A stretch of 64,000 nt of DNA from Clostridia bacterium (GTDB lineage: Bacteria > Bacillota > Clostridia > Oscillospirales > Acutalibacteraceae), in NCBI GenBank assembly GCA_017441385.1, contig JAFRXY010000081.1, positions 117,835 through 181,834 of the forward strand. The letters run 5' to 3'. Positions 43,511-51,401 of the stretch are shown here, piece after piece (position 1 is the stretch's first letter; every line of letters begins with the position of its first letter). The notes under the pieces were generated by a model. The model made no database searches and was not told where the DNA came from. It saw only the letters and a list, made by a program, of their open reading frames with translations. A program made the position numbers and the translations under genes.

Positions 43511-43999
43511 TTATCTTCTTCTGGGCTTGCCGCTTTTTGCGGGTTTCACTTCAGCAGGCTTTTCTTCCTCGACCTTTTCTTCTACGGGAAGATCGCTGGT
43601 GCAGTGCGGGCACTTGACAGCCTCAATGGAAATTTCGGACTTGCAGAAGGGGCAGACCTTGGTGGTGGGAGCGGCTTCTTTCTCGGGCTTCTTGCCGATG
43701 GATCTCAGCTTGTTGATGCCCTTGACAATCATGAAGATGACAAATGCCATGATAATGAAGTTGAGAACGTCAGAGATAAACTGACCGATGGGCATGTCCA
43801 GACGCCATACCTTGATGGCGAGCTTGCTGGCGCCGTCAGCGCCGGGCGCCGCAAAGCAGTTGAGAATAGGCTGGATGATGTTGTCGGTAAGAGAGGTCAC
43901 CAGACCGGAAAATGCAGAGCCGATGAGAACGCCGACTGCGAGATCGAGCATATTGCCCTTGAGTGCGAATTCCTTGAATTCTGAAAGAAGTTTTTTCAT
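43511..43999 (-). CDS. mscL: Large-conductance mechanosensitive channel with zinc-ribbon tail
   Basis: 162 residues from ATG 43999 (GGAGGT, 9 bases). MscL opens as a pentamer under membrane tension to release solutes. Helix 1 is KGNMLDLAVGVLIGSAFSGLVTSL and helix 2 FISDVLNFIIMAFVIFMIVKGIN. Instead of the short helical tail, residues about 114-135 form a zinc ribbon (CPFCKSEISIEAVKCPHC) followed by an acidic/Lys/Pro tail. The ribbon is an added cytoplasmic module known in other Firmicutes MscL proteins. Confidence 0.95.
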   Translation of the reverse strand: MKKLLSEFKEFALKGNMLDLAVGVLIGSAFSGLVTSLTDNIIQPILNCFAAPGADGASKLAIKVWRLDMPIGQFISDVLNFIIMAFVIFMIVKGINKLRSIGKKPEKEAAPTTKVCPFCKSEISIEAVKCPHCTSDLPVEEKVEEEKPAEVKPAKSGKPRRR

Positions 44000-44157
44000 T
44001 GAGTTGTACCTCCGTAAATTTATGCGATGGAGCAAAAATTGACTCATCGCATTTGATTGCCAACATTATAGCACATGCCAAAGGGAAAATCAATGTAATT
44101 TTGCAAAAAAATTATTATAATTTGGGTTAAATGTATAATTTCAATATTTATATATAT

Positions 44158-44955
44158 TCAGTCTTTGCCGTAAGACAGACTGAATATTTTCCGTTTTCCG
44201 TCTTTGCCGACCGGTATGACAAGCCCTGTTTTTATCAGAAGGTTGACTGCCATGCGGGCGTTGGCCTCTTCAGTCCCCGCCGCCGAAGCAAATCCGGCGG
44301 CGCTGAAGACCTCCGGCAGTCCGGCGGGAATGAGCATTGCGTAATCCGGCAGAGCGGCAAGAGTCAGTTCGTCCAGAATATCTGTCGGAACAACGTCGGA
44401 AGTATATTCTCCCCTATGGGTGCGCTGTTTTTTGCGCCGGTTTGTCTTCACACCGAATGTCCGGTACTCGTCCGCTGTGAGAAAAGGGAATTTCAGGGTG
44501 AGTTTTTCATTGGCAATCATGTCACGCAGGGAGTAAAGTTCTCTCATCTCCCGGTAAATGGAGCCGTGTTTAGGGGATCTGCGGATTGAAATGATCTCGC
44601 CTGTGGCGCTGTCAAGGCTGATTACCCGCCTGCTTACGATGACGGGATGAACCACCGTCACCCGGCATAATTCCAGCAGTCCTGTCAGTTTCGGCTTGAG
44701 ATGGGAGAGCCCCCGCGTCTGAATCTCGATGATTCCGTCCTCGCCCACAATATCGGCTATGTAATCTCCGACCGGCAGTTCATGCCGGCTGCCGTCCGGC
44801 TCGTAATACCATTTGAGTACCGCGTGAAGGGATTTTTCCCTCAGCGTTCCTATGGAATGATTACTGTCTGTGTTTCGTGCTTCATTGTATATGCTTATCG
44901 CATAATTAAATCTTTGTTTGTCAATAGTATTGGTACTGTCCGTGATAATCACCAT
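44158..44955 (-). CDS. Hypothetical protein with PD-(D/E)XK nuclease-like motif
   Basis: 265 residues; no clear ribosome binding site at the ATG, so the start is uncertain. Residues about 34-82 have the order of a PD-(D/E)XK nuclease: GTLREKSLHAVLKWYY, then GDYIADIV and IIEIQTR (E-x-Q), with Asp and Glu positions suitable for metal binding. The C-terminal part looks like a winged helix (ARMAVNLLIKTGLVIPV). I do not recognise a named family. Alone on its strand, divergent from cca; it could be a DNA- or RNA-processing enzyme. Confidence 0.6.
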   Translation of the reverse strand: MVIITDSTNTIDKQRFNYAISIYNEARNTDSNHSIGTLREKSLHAVLKWYYEPDGSRHELPVGDYIADIVGEDGIIEIQTRGLSHLKPKLTGLLELCRVTVVHPVIVSRRVISLDSATGEIISIRRSPKHGSIYREMRELYSLRDMIANEKLTLKFPFLTADEYRTFGVKTNRRKKQRTHRGEYTSDVVPTDILDELTLAALPDYAMLIPAGLPEVFSAAGFASAAGTEEANARMAVNLLIKTGLVIPVGKDGKRKIFSLSYGKD

Positions 44956-44973
44956 ATTGAGTAAAAATTTTTA

Positions 44974-45002
44974 TTGTAATTACTGAATTGACGTGGTATA
45001 AT
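44974..45002 (+). promoter_or_regulatory. Promoter of cca
   Basis: TTGTAA (44974), 17-base spacer and TATAAT (44997), 60 bases before the cca ATG. Confidence 0.6.
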
Positions 45003-45061
45003 TATTATATGCAAATAATGATTGGTTTTCAAGATTATTTTTTTTCAGTAAAGGGAAAAAT

Positions 45062-46480
45062 ATGAGCAGGCGGATGTCAGTTTCAGAACAATTCAATATT
45101 CCTTCCGGCGTTCAGCGTGTGCTGGAAACACTTGAAAACGCCGGCTTTGAGGCATGGCTGGTAGGAGGCTGTGTCAGAGACAGCCTGAGAGGAGTATGCC
45201 CTAAGGATTACGATATTACAACCAATGCCATGACGAATGAAGTGATGGCAGCGTTCAAAGGATTCGGGGTAATCGCGACGGGACTCAAACACGGCACCGT
45301 GACGGTAATATCCGAAGGAATGCCGGTTGAAGTGACGACCTACAGGGTGGACGGGTCGTATTCCGACGGCAGACATCCCGACAGCGTCAGCTTTGCCTCC
45401 GATATCCGAAGTGATCTCAGCCGGCGTGATTTCACCGTGAACGCAATGGCGTATTCCCCGCGGCGGGGGTATCTCGATGTGTTCGGCGGCATCGGCGACC
45501 TGAGGGCCGGCATTGTCAGATGTGTCGGCGCTCCCGAACGAAGATTCGGCGAGGACGCGCTGAGGATACTTCGGGCATTGAGATTTTCTTCGGTGCTGGG
45601 GTTCGACATCGAGCCTGCCACAGCCCACGCCATTCACCGCTGCAAGGGAGCGCTGGGGAAGATTGCCGTCGAGCGCATCACGCAGGAATTCCTGCTGCTG
45701 CTTTGCGGGGGCAACGCGGGAAATGTACTGCGGCAGTACGGTGATGTGATTGCCGGAATTATTCCTCCCTGTTCGCTTATGTTCGGCTTTGAACAGCACA
45801 ACCCTCATCACGATTACGATGTTTGGGAACATACGCTTCGTGTAGTGGACGCGGCTCCGCCGGAAAGAATACTGCGGCTGGCGGCGCTGCTTCACGACGT
45901 GGGTAAACCGTTGTGTTTTTCAACCGACGAAAAAGGAAAAGGGCACTTCTATGGTCATGCCGCCAAGGGAGAGGAAATTGCCCGTGAAATCTTCGCAAGG
46001 TATCTTCGCGTCGACAGACGCACGGAGGAACGCGTGCTTTTTTTGGTGGGACATCACGACGAGTACTTTCTTCCGGAGCGCAAAATCCTCCGGCGCAGGC
46101 TTTTGAAGTACGGCGAGGAACCTCTCCGGCAGCTTATTGCGCTCAACCGCGCTGACATAAAGGGACAGTCGGCGGCCTTGGCAAAGGAAAAGCTGGACGT
46201 GCTAGCCGCTTCGGAGGACATTCTTGACGGAATTGTGAGCGAGAGCGCCTGCATTTCTCTCAGAAGTCTGGAAATCAACGGCGGCGACCTGATGGCGATG
46301 GGTGTGCCAAAAGGGCCGATGATCGGCACAATTCTTCATAAATTGCTTGGCGAGGTCTGCGACGAGTCGCTTGCCAATGCCGGCGAAGCGCTCAGAGGCA
46401 GGGCTGTTGAATTATTCAACGAAATAATGCAAAACAATGAGGGGTCTGATGAAAATGAAGTCGAACGGTATGAGAATTAA
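45062..46480 (+). CDS. cca: CCA tRNA nucleotidyltransferase
   Basis: 472 residues. Adds or repairs the 3' CCA of tRNAs. Class II polymerase-beta fold: AWLVGGCVRDSLRGVCPKDYDITT with the metal-binding D-x-D, RRDFTVNAMAY, and the head ERRFGEDALRILRALRF. An HD phosphohydrolase domain follows (about 255-360, LLHDVGKPLCF, HHDEYF), which in CCA enzymes removes 2',3'-cyclic phosphate and 2'-phosphate. The end overlaps the next gene by 26 bases, so the two are cotranscribed. Confidence 0.95.
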   Translation: MSRRMSVSEQFNIPSGVQRVLETLENAGFEAWLVGGCVRDSLRGVCPKDYDITTNAMTNEVMAAFKGFGVIATGLKHGTVTVISEGMPVEVTTYRVDGSYSDGRHPDSVSFASDIRSDLSRRDFTVNAMAYSPRRGYLDVFGGIGDLRAGIVRCVGAPERRFGEDALRILRALRFSSVLGFDIEPATAHAIHRCKGALGKIAVERITQEFLLLLCGGNAGNVLRQYGDVIAGIIPPCSLMFGFEQHNPHHDYDVWEHTLRVVDAAPPERILRLAALLHDVGKPLCFSTDEKGKGHFYGHAAKGEEIAREIFARYLRVDRRTEERVLFLVGHHDEYFLPERKILRRRLLKYGEEPLRQLIALNRADIKGQSAALAKEKLDVLAASEDILDGIVSESACISLRSLEINGGDLMAMGVPKGPMIGTILHKLLGEVCDESLANAGEALRGRAVELFNEIMQNNEGSDENEVERYEN

Positions 46481-48248
46481 GGCAGTCATCGCGGCTTGCG
46501 CACTGGTGTTTTCGCTTACGCTGTCATCCTGCACATCCGTCATGAAGGAAGCGGCGCTGGATACATCCTTTGCGGAAAGTGAAGCCGTCATTCCGGTTGT
46601 GAGCGGATTCATGAAAAGCGCTTCCATCAATGAAAAACTTCAGGCGGAATTCCTGCCGGTGGCGGAGCAGATGAAACCGGTTACCGACGGTTCCGACGGC
46701 CGTCTTCATGTTGAATATAAGATGACCGCATTAAACGACGGTATGTTTCATCCGAAATACGAGATATCCATGTACCTGTCGGACGAGAGCAGTCAGATGG
46801 CGCTTAAGTCTGTGGAAATTTCAGGCTTTGACAGCGTCGCGGTTACTGATACAGCGGATATCGAATGGCTGCATTCCGCGGAGATTGCCGAAAGCGCGTT
46901 TGATATGCAGCGACTTGGCGTTGAAATTGACACGGCTCAGCTTGGTGAGAATGCAACCGAACGGTTCGTCACAGAGGTTTTTCTGAAAGTTTACGAGGGA
47001 ATGGCCGGCAGGGAAATAGATATTTCCGACGTGGTTGTCGGAACGGATGACGTCACAAAAAAGGCTTACCTGATGCATCTGATAGACTATTTCCCCGATG
47101 TGGACTATCAGTATGACAACTCCGTCAATATTTACCGCGCGTGCGATGTTTTGGCAAAAACACTTACCAATATTGAGCGTGATGTTTACGGAAGGCAAAG
47201 CGAAAGCGTTACCGGCGAGGAATTTGTATCGCTTCTGAAATTCTTCCACAGCAATATGCGGGTGCATGAAATTGAAGGCTCCGAAAAACGATGGAGCGAT
47301 CTCGGAACAGTTGACACGGACGCGGTTCTGGAAACCATGGAGATGAAGGATCAGTTGTTCACACGCCGTGACGCCGCGGAGTTTCTGGGCCGATTCACAA
47401 AAACGGGTCCGAAATTCAGTATGAAATACGGCGATCACAACCTGGAGCGTATTGAAGATGCCTATGACAGCATATGGTCAAGGAGAGCCGTTACTCACGG
47501 GTTTATGAATTACTACGGCGATTCCACTCTTTTTGCACCCAATGAAGGGCTGACGCTGGTGAACGCGATTTCGTCAGCCAGATGTTACATGAATGCCCGC
47601 TACAACGACTGGGCGTATTCTGTCGATTATCAGTGGGACGGCAACTATACCAATGAGGACGTTATCATTTCCGCCGCGAAGCTGGCTGAGTATTTCGGTG
47701 ACCGCGCGGACAGCGACAGGGAATTTGAGGTGAAAACAGTTATCAATGACCGGGACTACAACTGGTTTTATTCTCAGAAAAACACAGGTAACTATTCTGC
47801 TGTCAATTGCATGCCTTCCATAGCGACAATGGCGTCTCATTGGCATGATCGCACCAGCACCGCCACGGTCAGAAAAATGCGTGAGACAAGCACCAATTCT
47901 GACGGGTGGACTGCCTATGAACTGCGCTTCGGTCTCTCAGCCTATAATGTCCCTTATACCGTTGAGGATGCAACGATGGAAAATATAATAAACGCGCTCG
48001 ATAACGGCAGTATTGTTCTTGCGCAGTACAGCGACCGACCGCTCGGCATTTCCGGACACTGCTATGTCATTTACGGCTACAGACGCTTTAAGAATTCCAC
48101 CACATTCATTGTCAATGATTCCGATTCACTGACTTACCGCGCTGCAATATTCGGCAGGGAAATGGGCAACGGCGATGAAATAGAAGCAAAATTCTCTATG
48201 TGGACGATTTCCCGTTTTGTCAGTGACGTCACAGTGATCGCTCCGTGA
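46455..48248 (+). CDS. Lipoprotein with C-terminal C39-like/papain-fold domain
   Basis: 597 residues from ATG 46455, 10 bases after GAGGGG (ATG 46449 or 46437 possible). A lipoprotein signal ends at LTLSSC (Cys about 26). Residues 50-430 match nothing I recognise. The last 150 residues look like a Peptidase_C39-like fold: catalytic Cys in AVNCMPSIATMASHW, His in ISGHCYVIYGYRR and Asn/Asp in FIVNDSDS. Such domains occur in surface thiol proteases and peptide-linked hydrolases. It overlaps cca, an odd pairing, perhaps reflecting readthrough rather than function. Confidence 0.75.
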   Translation: MKSNGMRIKAVIAACALVFSLTLSSCTSVMKEAALDTSFAESEAVIPVVSGFMKSASINEKLQAEFLPVAEQMKPVTDGSDGRLHVEYKMTALNDGMFHPKYEISMYLSDESSQMALKSVEISGFDSVAVTDTADIEWLHSAEIAESAFDMQRLGVEIDTAQLGENATERFVTEVFLKVYEGMAGREIDISDVVVGTDDVTKKAYLMHLIDYFPDVDYQYDNSVNIYRACDVLAKTLTNIERDVYGRQSESVTGEEFVSLLKFFHSNMRVHEIEGSEKRWSDLGTVDTDAVLETMEMKDQLFTRRDAAEFLGRFTKTGPKFSMKYGDHNLERIEDAYDSIWSRRAVTHGFMNYYGDSTLFAPNEGLTLVNAISSARCYMNARYNDWAYSVDYQWDGNYTNEDVIISAAKLAEYFGDRADSDREFEVKTVINDRDYNWFYSQKNTGNYSAVNCMPSIATMASHWHDRTSTATVRKMRETSTNSDGWTAYELRFGLSAYNVPYTVEDATMENIINALDNGSIVLAQYSDRPLGISGHCYVIYGYRRFKNSTTFIVNDSDSLTYRAAIFGREMGNGDEIEAKFSMWTISRFVSDVTVIAP

Positions 48249-48429
48249 AGGCGATAATTGCCAATAATCACACTTATTAATTGTCAATTTTATACAACCG
48301 TATGATTGTTCTATTTTTCGACAAAAGATATTTACTTTATCATTCGCATGTGATATACTAATCAAATGATACATCATAATTTGACCGAATCAGGTATATC
48401 TTTGGTGTCTGAAGGGAGGTATTTTACAA

Positions 48430-50706
48430 ATGAACCCTGCAAACGACGGCGAAAAAAGAAACGGCGGCGCATTGGAAGGCGGTGTCGAAGAAGAAGGGGA
48501 AATGATCGATCTCTTCGAACTTGCTTCTGAGAATGAAACGGTTTATCCTCCGGAAGTGGAAGATATTTTCTATTTTTGTGATGACGAGGAAGGCGACGAG
48601 GACTACGAGGACGACGATTCCGACGAAGAGGACGACGGGGACTACGACGATTCGGACGAAGAAGATGACGAGGACTACGACGATTCCGACGAAGAGGACG
48701 ATGAGGACTACGACGATTCTGATGAAGAGGACGACGGGGACTACGACGACTCCGACGATTCCGATGAAGAAGACGACGAGGACTACGACGATTCCGATGA
48801 AGAAGAGGATGGCGAGGACTACGACGATTCCGACGAAGAGGACGACGAGGACTACGACGATTCCGACGACGAAGAGGACGAGGACTACGACGACTCCGAC
48901 GAAGAGGACGACGAGGACTACGACGATTCCGACGAAGAAGATGACGAGGACTACGACGATTCCGACGAAGAAGATGACGAGGACTACGACGATTCCGACG
49001 AAGAAGATGACGAGGACTACGACGATTCCGACGACGAAGAGGACGGCGAGGAATACGACGACTCCGACGAAGAGGACGGCGAGGACTACGACGACTCCGA
49101 CGAAGAAGGCGATGAGGACTACGACGACTCCGACGAAGAAGACGATGAGGACTACGACGATTCCGATGAAGAGGACGGGGACTACGACTACGACGACTCC
49201 GACGACGAAGAGGACGAGGTCTACGACGATTCCGATGAAGAAGACGACGAGGACTACGACGATTCCGACGACGAAGAAGACGAGGACTACGATGATTCCG
49301 ATGAAGACTATGACGAGGAATTTGACGATTCCGATGAAGAAGACGAGGAAGATTTTGTCCCCGCGTCCGTATTGATCAACCAAAAACTGTTTGACGATGA
49401 TGGCGGTGATCCATTGCCGCTTGATGAGTCAGATCTGTCCGGCTTCACCAAAACAGAAGAGGAAGAAGCTACCGTGGATCTTTTTGAAATGGCCGGAAGG
49501 TATGATGATCTGCCCGAAACCGAAACACACGGGGGATTCTATTATTGGGCAAAAAGAAAGACCGTTTCCGGCTGGGTGAAATTTGCCCTGAAATGCTTTG
49601 CCGTGCTGCTTCTGATCATTGTGGCGTCGGGCGTGCTGTATTTCAACGGACTGCTTGATCTGATTGATTATAAGGCTGCGGATGATTTTGAACAGTATTA
49701 CAATCTCAGTGAAACCGATTATCAGGACGACATAGACGACGTGTATTCAACACCTGTCTTTTATAATGAAAGCACCACCATTGAGGGTTTCAATGATTCA
49801 ATGATAGATATTCCCCAAAAAGATGTGCTGAATATTCTTCTCATCGGCACCGACGTCCGCGGAGGTACTTATGAGGACAGAGGCAACACCGATTCAATGA
49901 TTCTGGTATCGGTAAATACCCGCGATAAAAATATCAAGCTGACATCTTTTATGCGTGATATGTATGTGACGATTCCGGAACGCGGCAAGGCAAGGCTGAA
50001 CGCTGCCTATGCCTATGGAGGCCCGCAATTGTTGTTTGATACCCTCAAACAGAATTTCGACGTCGATGTTGATCTGTACGTCCGCGTGAATTTTGCCAAC
50101 TTCCGCAAGATAGTCAATCATGTGGGCGGCGTCGATATAGAACTCAGTCCTGCCGAAGCCCGGTATATGAATAAATATTCCCAAAAATACAATACCGATC
50201 CTGTTGAACCCGGCTGGCAGCATCTTGACGGCGCACAGGCATTGTCTTACGCGAGGTGCCGCAAGATAGACAGTGATTTCAACCGCACCAAGCGGCAGCG
50301 CACGGTGATTCTTGCGCTGGTCAAGGAAATAAAGGGCAGCAGCCCGAGTGAGTTGAATTCGCTTCTGAATGTATTTCTTCCTATGATTCAGACCAATATG
50401 AGCAAAATGCAGATTCTGGGTCTGATGGCTGACGGAACACGCTATCTCAATACCGACATAGAAACCCTGAACATACCTATTAAATACAGCTGGCGTTCTG
50501 AACTGATCAACAAGCGTGATGTTATTGTTCCGAACTTCGAACTGAACAAAAAAGCGATTGTGGCTCATATTTACAGCACATACCGTCTTGATGAAGAAAG
50601 CAACATGAAACAGGCTGCCACTACCACCTCTGTTGCGGAGAGCAGCGAAACGACTGCCACAACACTGGCTGCTTCGAGTGAAAAATCAGACAAGAAAAAG
50701 AAGTAA
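48430..50706 (+). CDS. LytR-CpsA-Psr (LCP) protein with giant acidic cytoplasmic repeat
   Basis: 758 residues; GGGAGG is 10 bases before the ATG. Residues 1-380 are cytoplasmic; about 56-310 are near-pure Asp/Glu/Tyr/Ser repeats of the unit DDSDEEDDEDY. One membrane helix lies at about 382-405 (FALKCFAVLLLIIVASGVLYF). The extracellular LCP domain runs from about 467 to 640: NILLIGTDVRGG, GNTDSMILVSVN, TSFMRDMYVTIP, RLNAAYAYGG, GGVDIEL and SYARCRKIDSDFNRTKRQRTV, all typical. LCP enzymes attach teichoic acid or capsular polymers from lipid carriers to peptidoglycan. The C-terminus is Thr/Ser-rich. The N-terminal repeat is outside any LCP family norm. Confidence 0.92.
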   Translation: MNPANDGEKRNGGALEGGVEEEGEMIDLFELASENETVYPPEVEDIFYFCDDEEGDEDYEDDDSDEEDDGDYDDSDEEDDEDYDDSDEEDDEDYDDSDEEDDGDYDDSDDSDEEDDEDYDDSDEEEDGEDYDDSDEEDDEDYDDSDDEEDEDYDDSDEEDDEDYDDSDEEDDEDYDDSDEEDDEDYDDSDEEDDEDYDDSDDEEDGEEYDDSDEEDGEDYDDSDEEGDEDYDDSDEEDDEDYDDSDEEDGDYDYDDSDDEEDEVYDDSDEEDDEDYDDSDDEEDEDYDDSDEDYDEEFDDSDEEDEEDFVPASVLINQKLFDDDGGDPLPLDESDLSGFTKTEEEEATVDLFEMAGRYDDLPETETHGGFYYWAKRKTVSGWVKFALKCFAVLLLIIVASGVLYFNGLLDLIDYKAADDFEQYYNLSETDYQDDIDDVYSTPVFYNESTTIEGFNDSMIDIPQKDVLNILLIGTDVRGGTYEDRGNTDSMILVSVNTRDKNIKLTSFMRDMYVTIPERGKARLNAAYAYGGPQLLFDTLKQNFDVDVDLYVRVNFANFRKIVNHVGGVDIELSPAEARYMNKYSQKYNTDPVEPGWQHLDGAQALSYARCRKIDSDFNRTKRQRTVILALVKEIKGSSPSELNSLLNVFLPMIQTNMSKMQILGLMADGTRYLNTDIETLNIPIKYSWRSELINKRDVIVPNFELNKKAIVAHIYSTYRLDEESNMKQAATTTSVAESSETTATTLAASSEKSDKKKK
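48595..49350 (+). repeat. Coding minisatellite of Asp/Glu-rich units
   Basis: About twenty copies of a 30-39-base unit (core GACGAAGAGGACGACGAGGA, then CTACGACGATTCC) encode DSDEEDDEDYD-type units. Copies differ mainly by synonymous changes and one- or two-codon insertions, and length changes are multiples of three, so the frame is under selection. Confidence 0.95.
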
Positions 50707-50745
50707 CGAACCCGCAGCATGCAGGTTGGCCAAAATACTCAAAAA

Positions 50746-50789
50746 GTGCAGATTCTTGCAAACAATTCTCAAGAATCCGCGCTTTTTTT
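50746..50789 (+). terminator. Terminator of LCP gene
   Basis: GCAGATTCTTG pairs with CAAGAATCCGC (about 50748-50758, 50770-50780), then GCTTTTTTTG. It lies 40 bases after the LCP stop codon. Confidence 0.85.
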
Positions 50790-50840
50790 GTTTCTTTTCT
50801 CAAAAAAATGAAAAAAGACGATGTCTGTAAAAGATTTTAC

Positions 50841-50869
50841 TTGACAGGCGGAAAACGGCGTTATATAAT
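50841..50869 (+). promoter_or_regulatory. Consensus promoter of ylxM-ffh operon
   Basis: TTGACA (50841), 17-base spacer and TATAAT (50864): an exact sigma-70 consensus, as expected for a housekeeping translation operon. Confidence 0.9.
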
Positions 50870-50951
50870 AGTTGTCAGCAAGTGTAAAGAAGATTGCTTT
50901 ACATATCTGCCGCAAGCATTTGTTGCAGCGCTTCATCAGGAGGTTATTTCA

Positions 50952-51380
50952 TTGGCAGTCAATCCCAAATTCTCAGTGCTTCTCGATGTCTACGGAAATA
51001 TCCTCACCGAAAAGGAACGCACGATGCTGGATTATTATTACAACGACGATCTTTCGCTCCGTGAGATTTCGGACAATGAAAACGCCGAGCGCCGCGAACG
51101 CCGGGATGCCGGTGAGCAGCAGCTCCGGGAGAACGATACCATCACCCGGCAGGGTGTGCGCGACACCATCAAGCGAGCCGAAGCCAAGCTGCTTTCCATG
51201 GAGGAAAAGCTGGGTCTGGTGCGCAGGAACAGCGAAATGCTTCAGATTGCCGCGGAAATCCGCAAGAACGCCGAGAAGGCGGCAGTCCGGGCCTATCAAT
51301 CGAGAGCGCCCAAGGAAATCATTACGGCGGCTTCCGATATCGATACGCTGGCGGAAAGGCTGGAGCAGTTATTACAGTGA
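50952..51380 (+). CDS. ylxM: YlxM-family helix-turn-helix protein with inserted segment
   Basis: 142 residues from TTG 50952, 8 bases after AGGAGG; longer frames from 50808 cross the promoter. YlxM (UPF0122) is a sigma-factor-4-like protein encoded with ffh and linked to the signal recognition particle. Family text: FSVLLDVYGNILTEKERTMLDYYYNDDLSLREIS and ITRQGVRDTIKRAEAKLLSMEEKLGL. Between these, where other members have a tight turn, about 19 residues (NAERRERRDAGEQQLREND) are inserted. A longer C-terminal helical tail follows. Start of ylxM-ffh-rpsP-khpA-rimM-trmD. Confidence 0.88.
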   Translation: MAVNPKFSVLLDVYGNILTEKERTMLDYYYNDDLSLREISDNENAERRERRDAGEQQLRENDTITRQGVRDTIKRAEAKLLSMEEKLGLVRRNSEMLQIAAEIRKNAEKAAVRAYQSRAPKEIITAASDIDTLAERLEQLLQ

Positions 51381-51401
51381 TAGTATGGAGATGAATAATA
51401 T

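Noticed and set aside
48595..49350. CRISPR-like regular repeat pattern
   Set aside because: Units are contiguous, in frame and coding, with no unique spacers; there are no cas genes.
48424..49383. Hydrophobic 319-codon frame on the minus strand opposite the LCP repeat
   Set aside because: It is a shadow of the Asp/Glu codon repeat: the complement of GAC/GAT/GAG yields Val/Leu/Ile/Phe. No ribosome binding site, and the plus-strand gene is certain.
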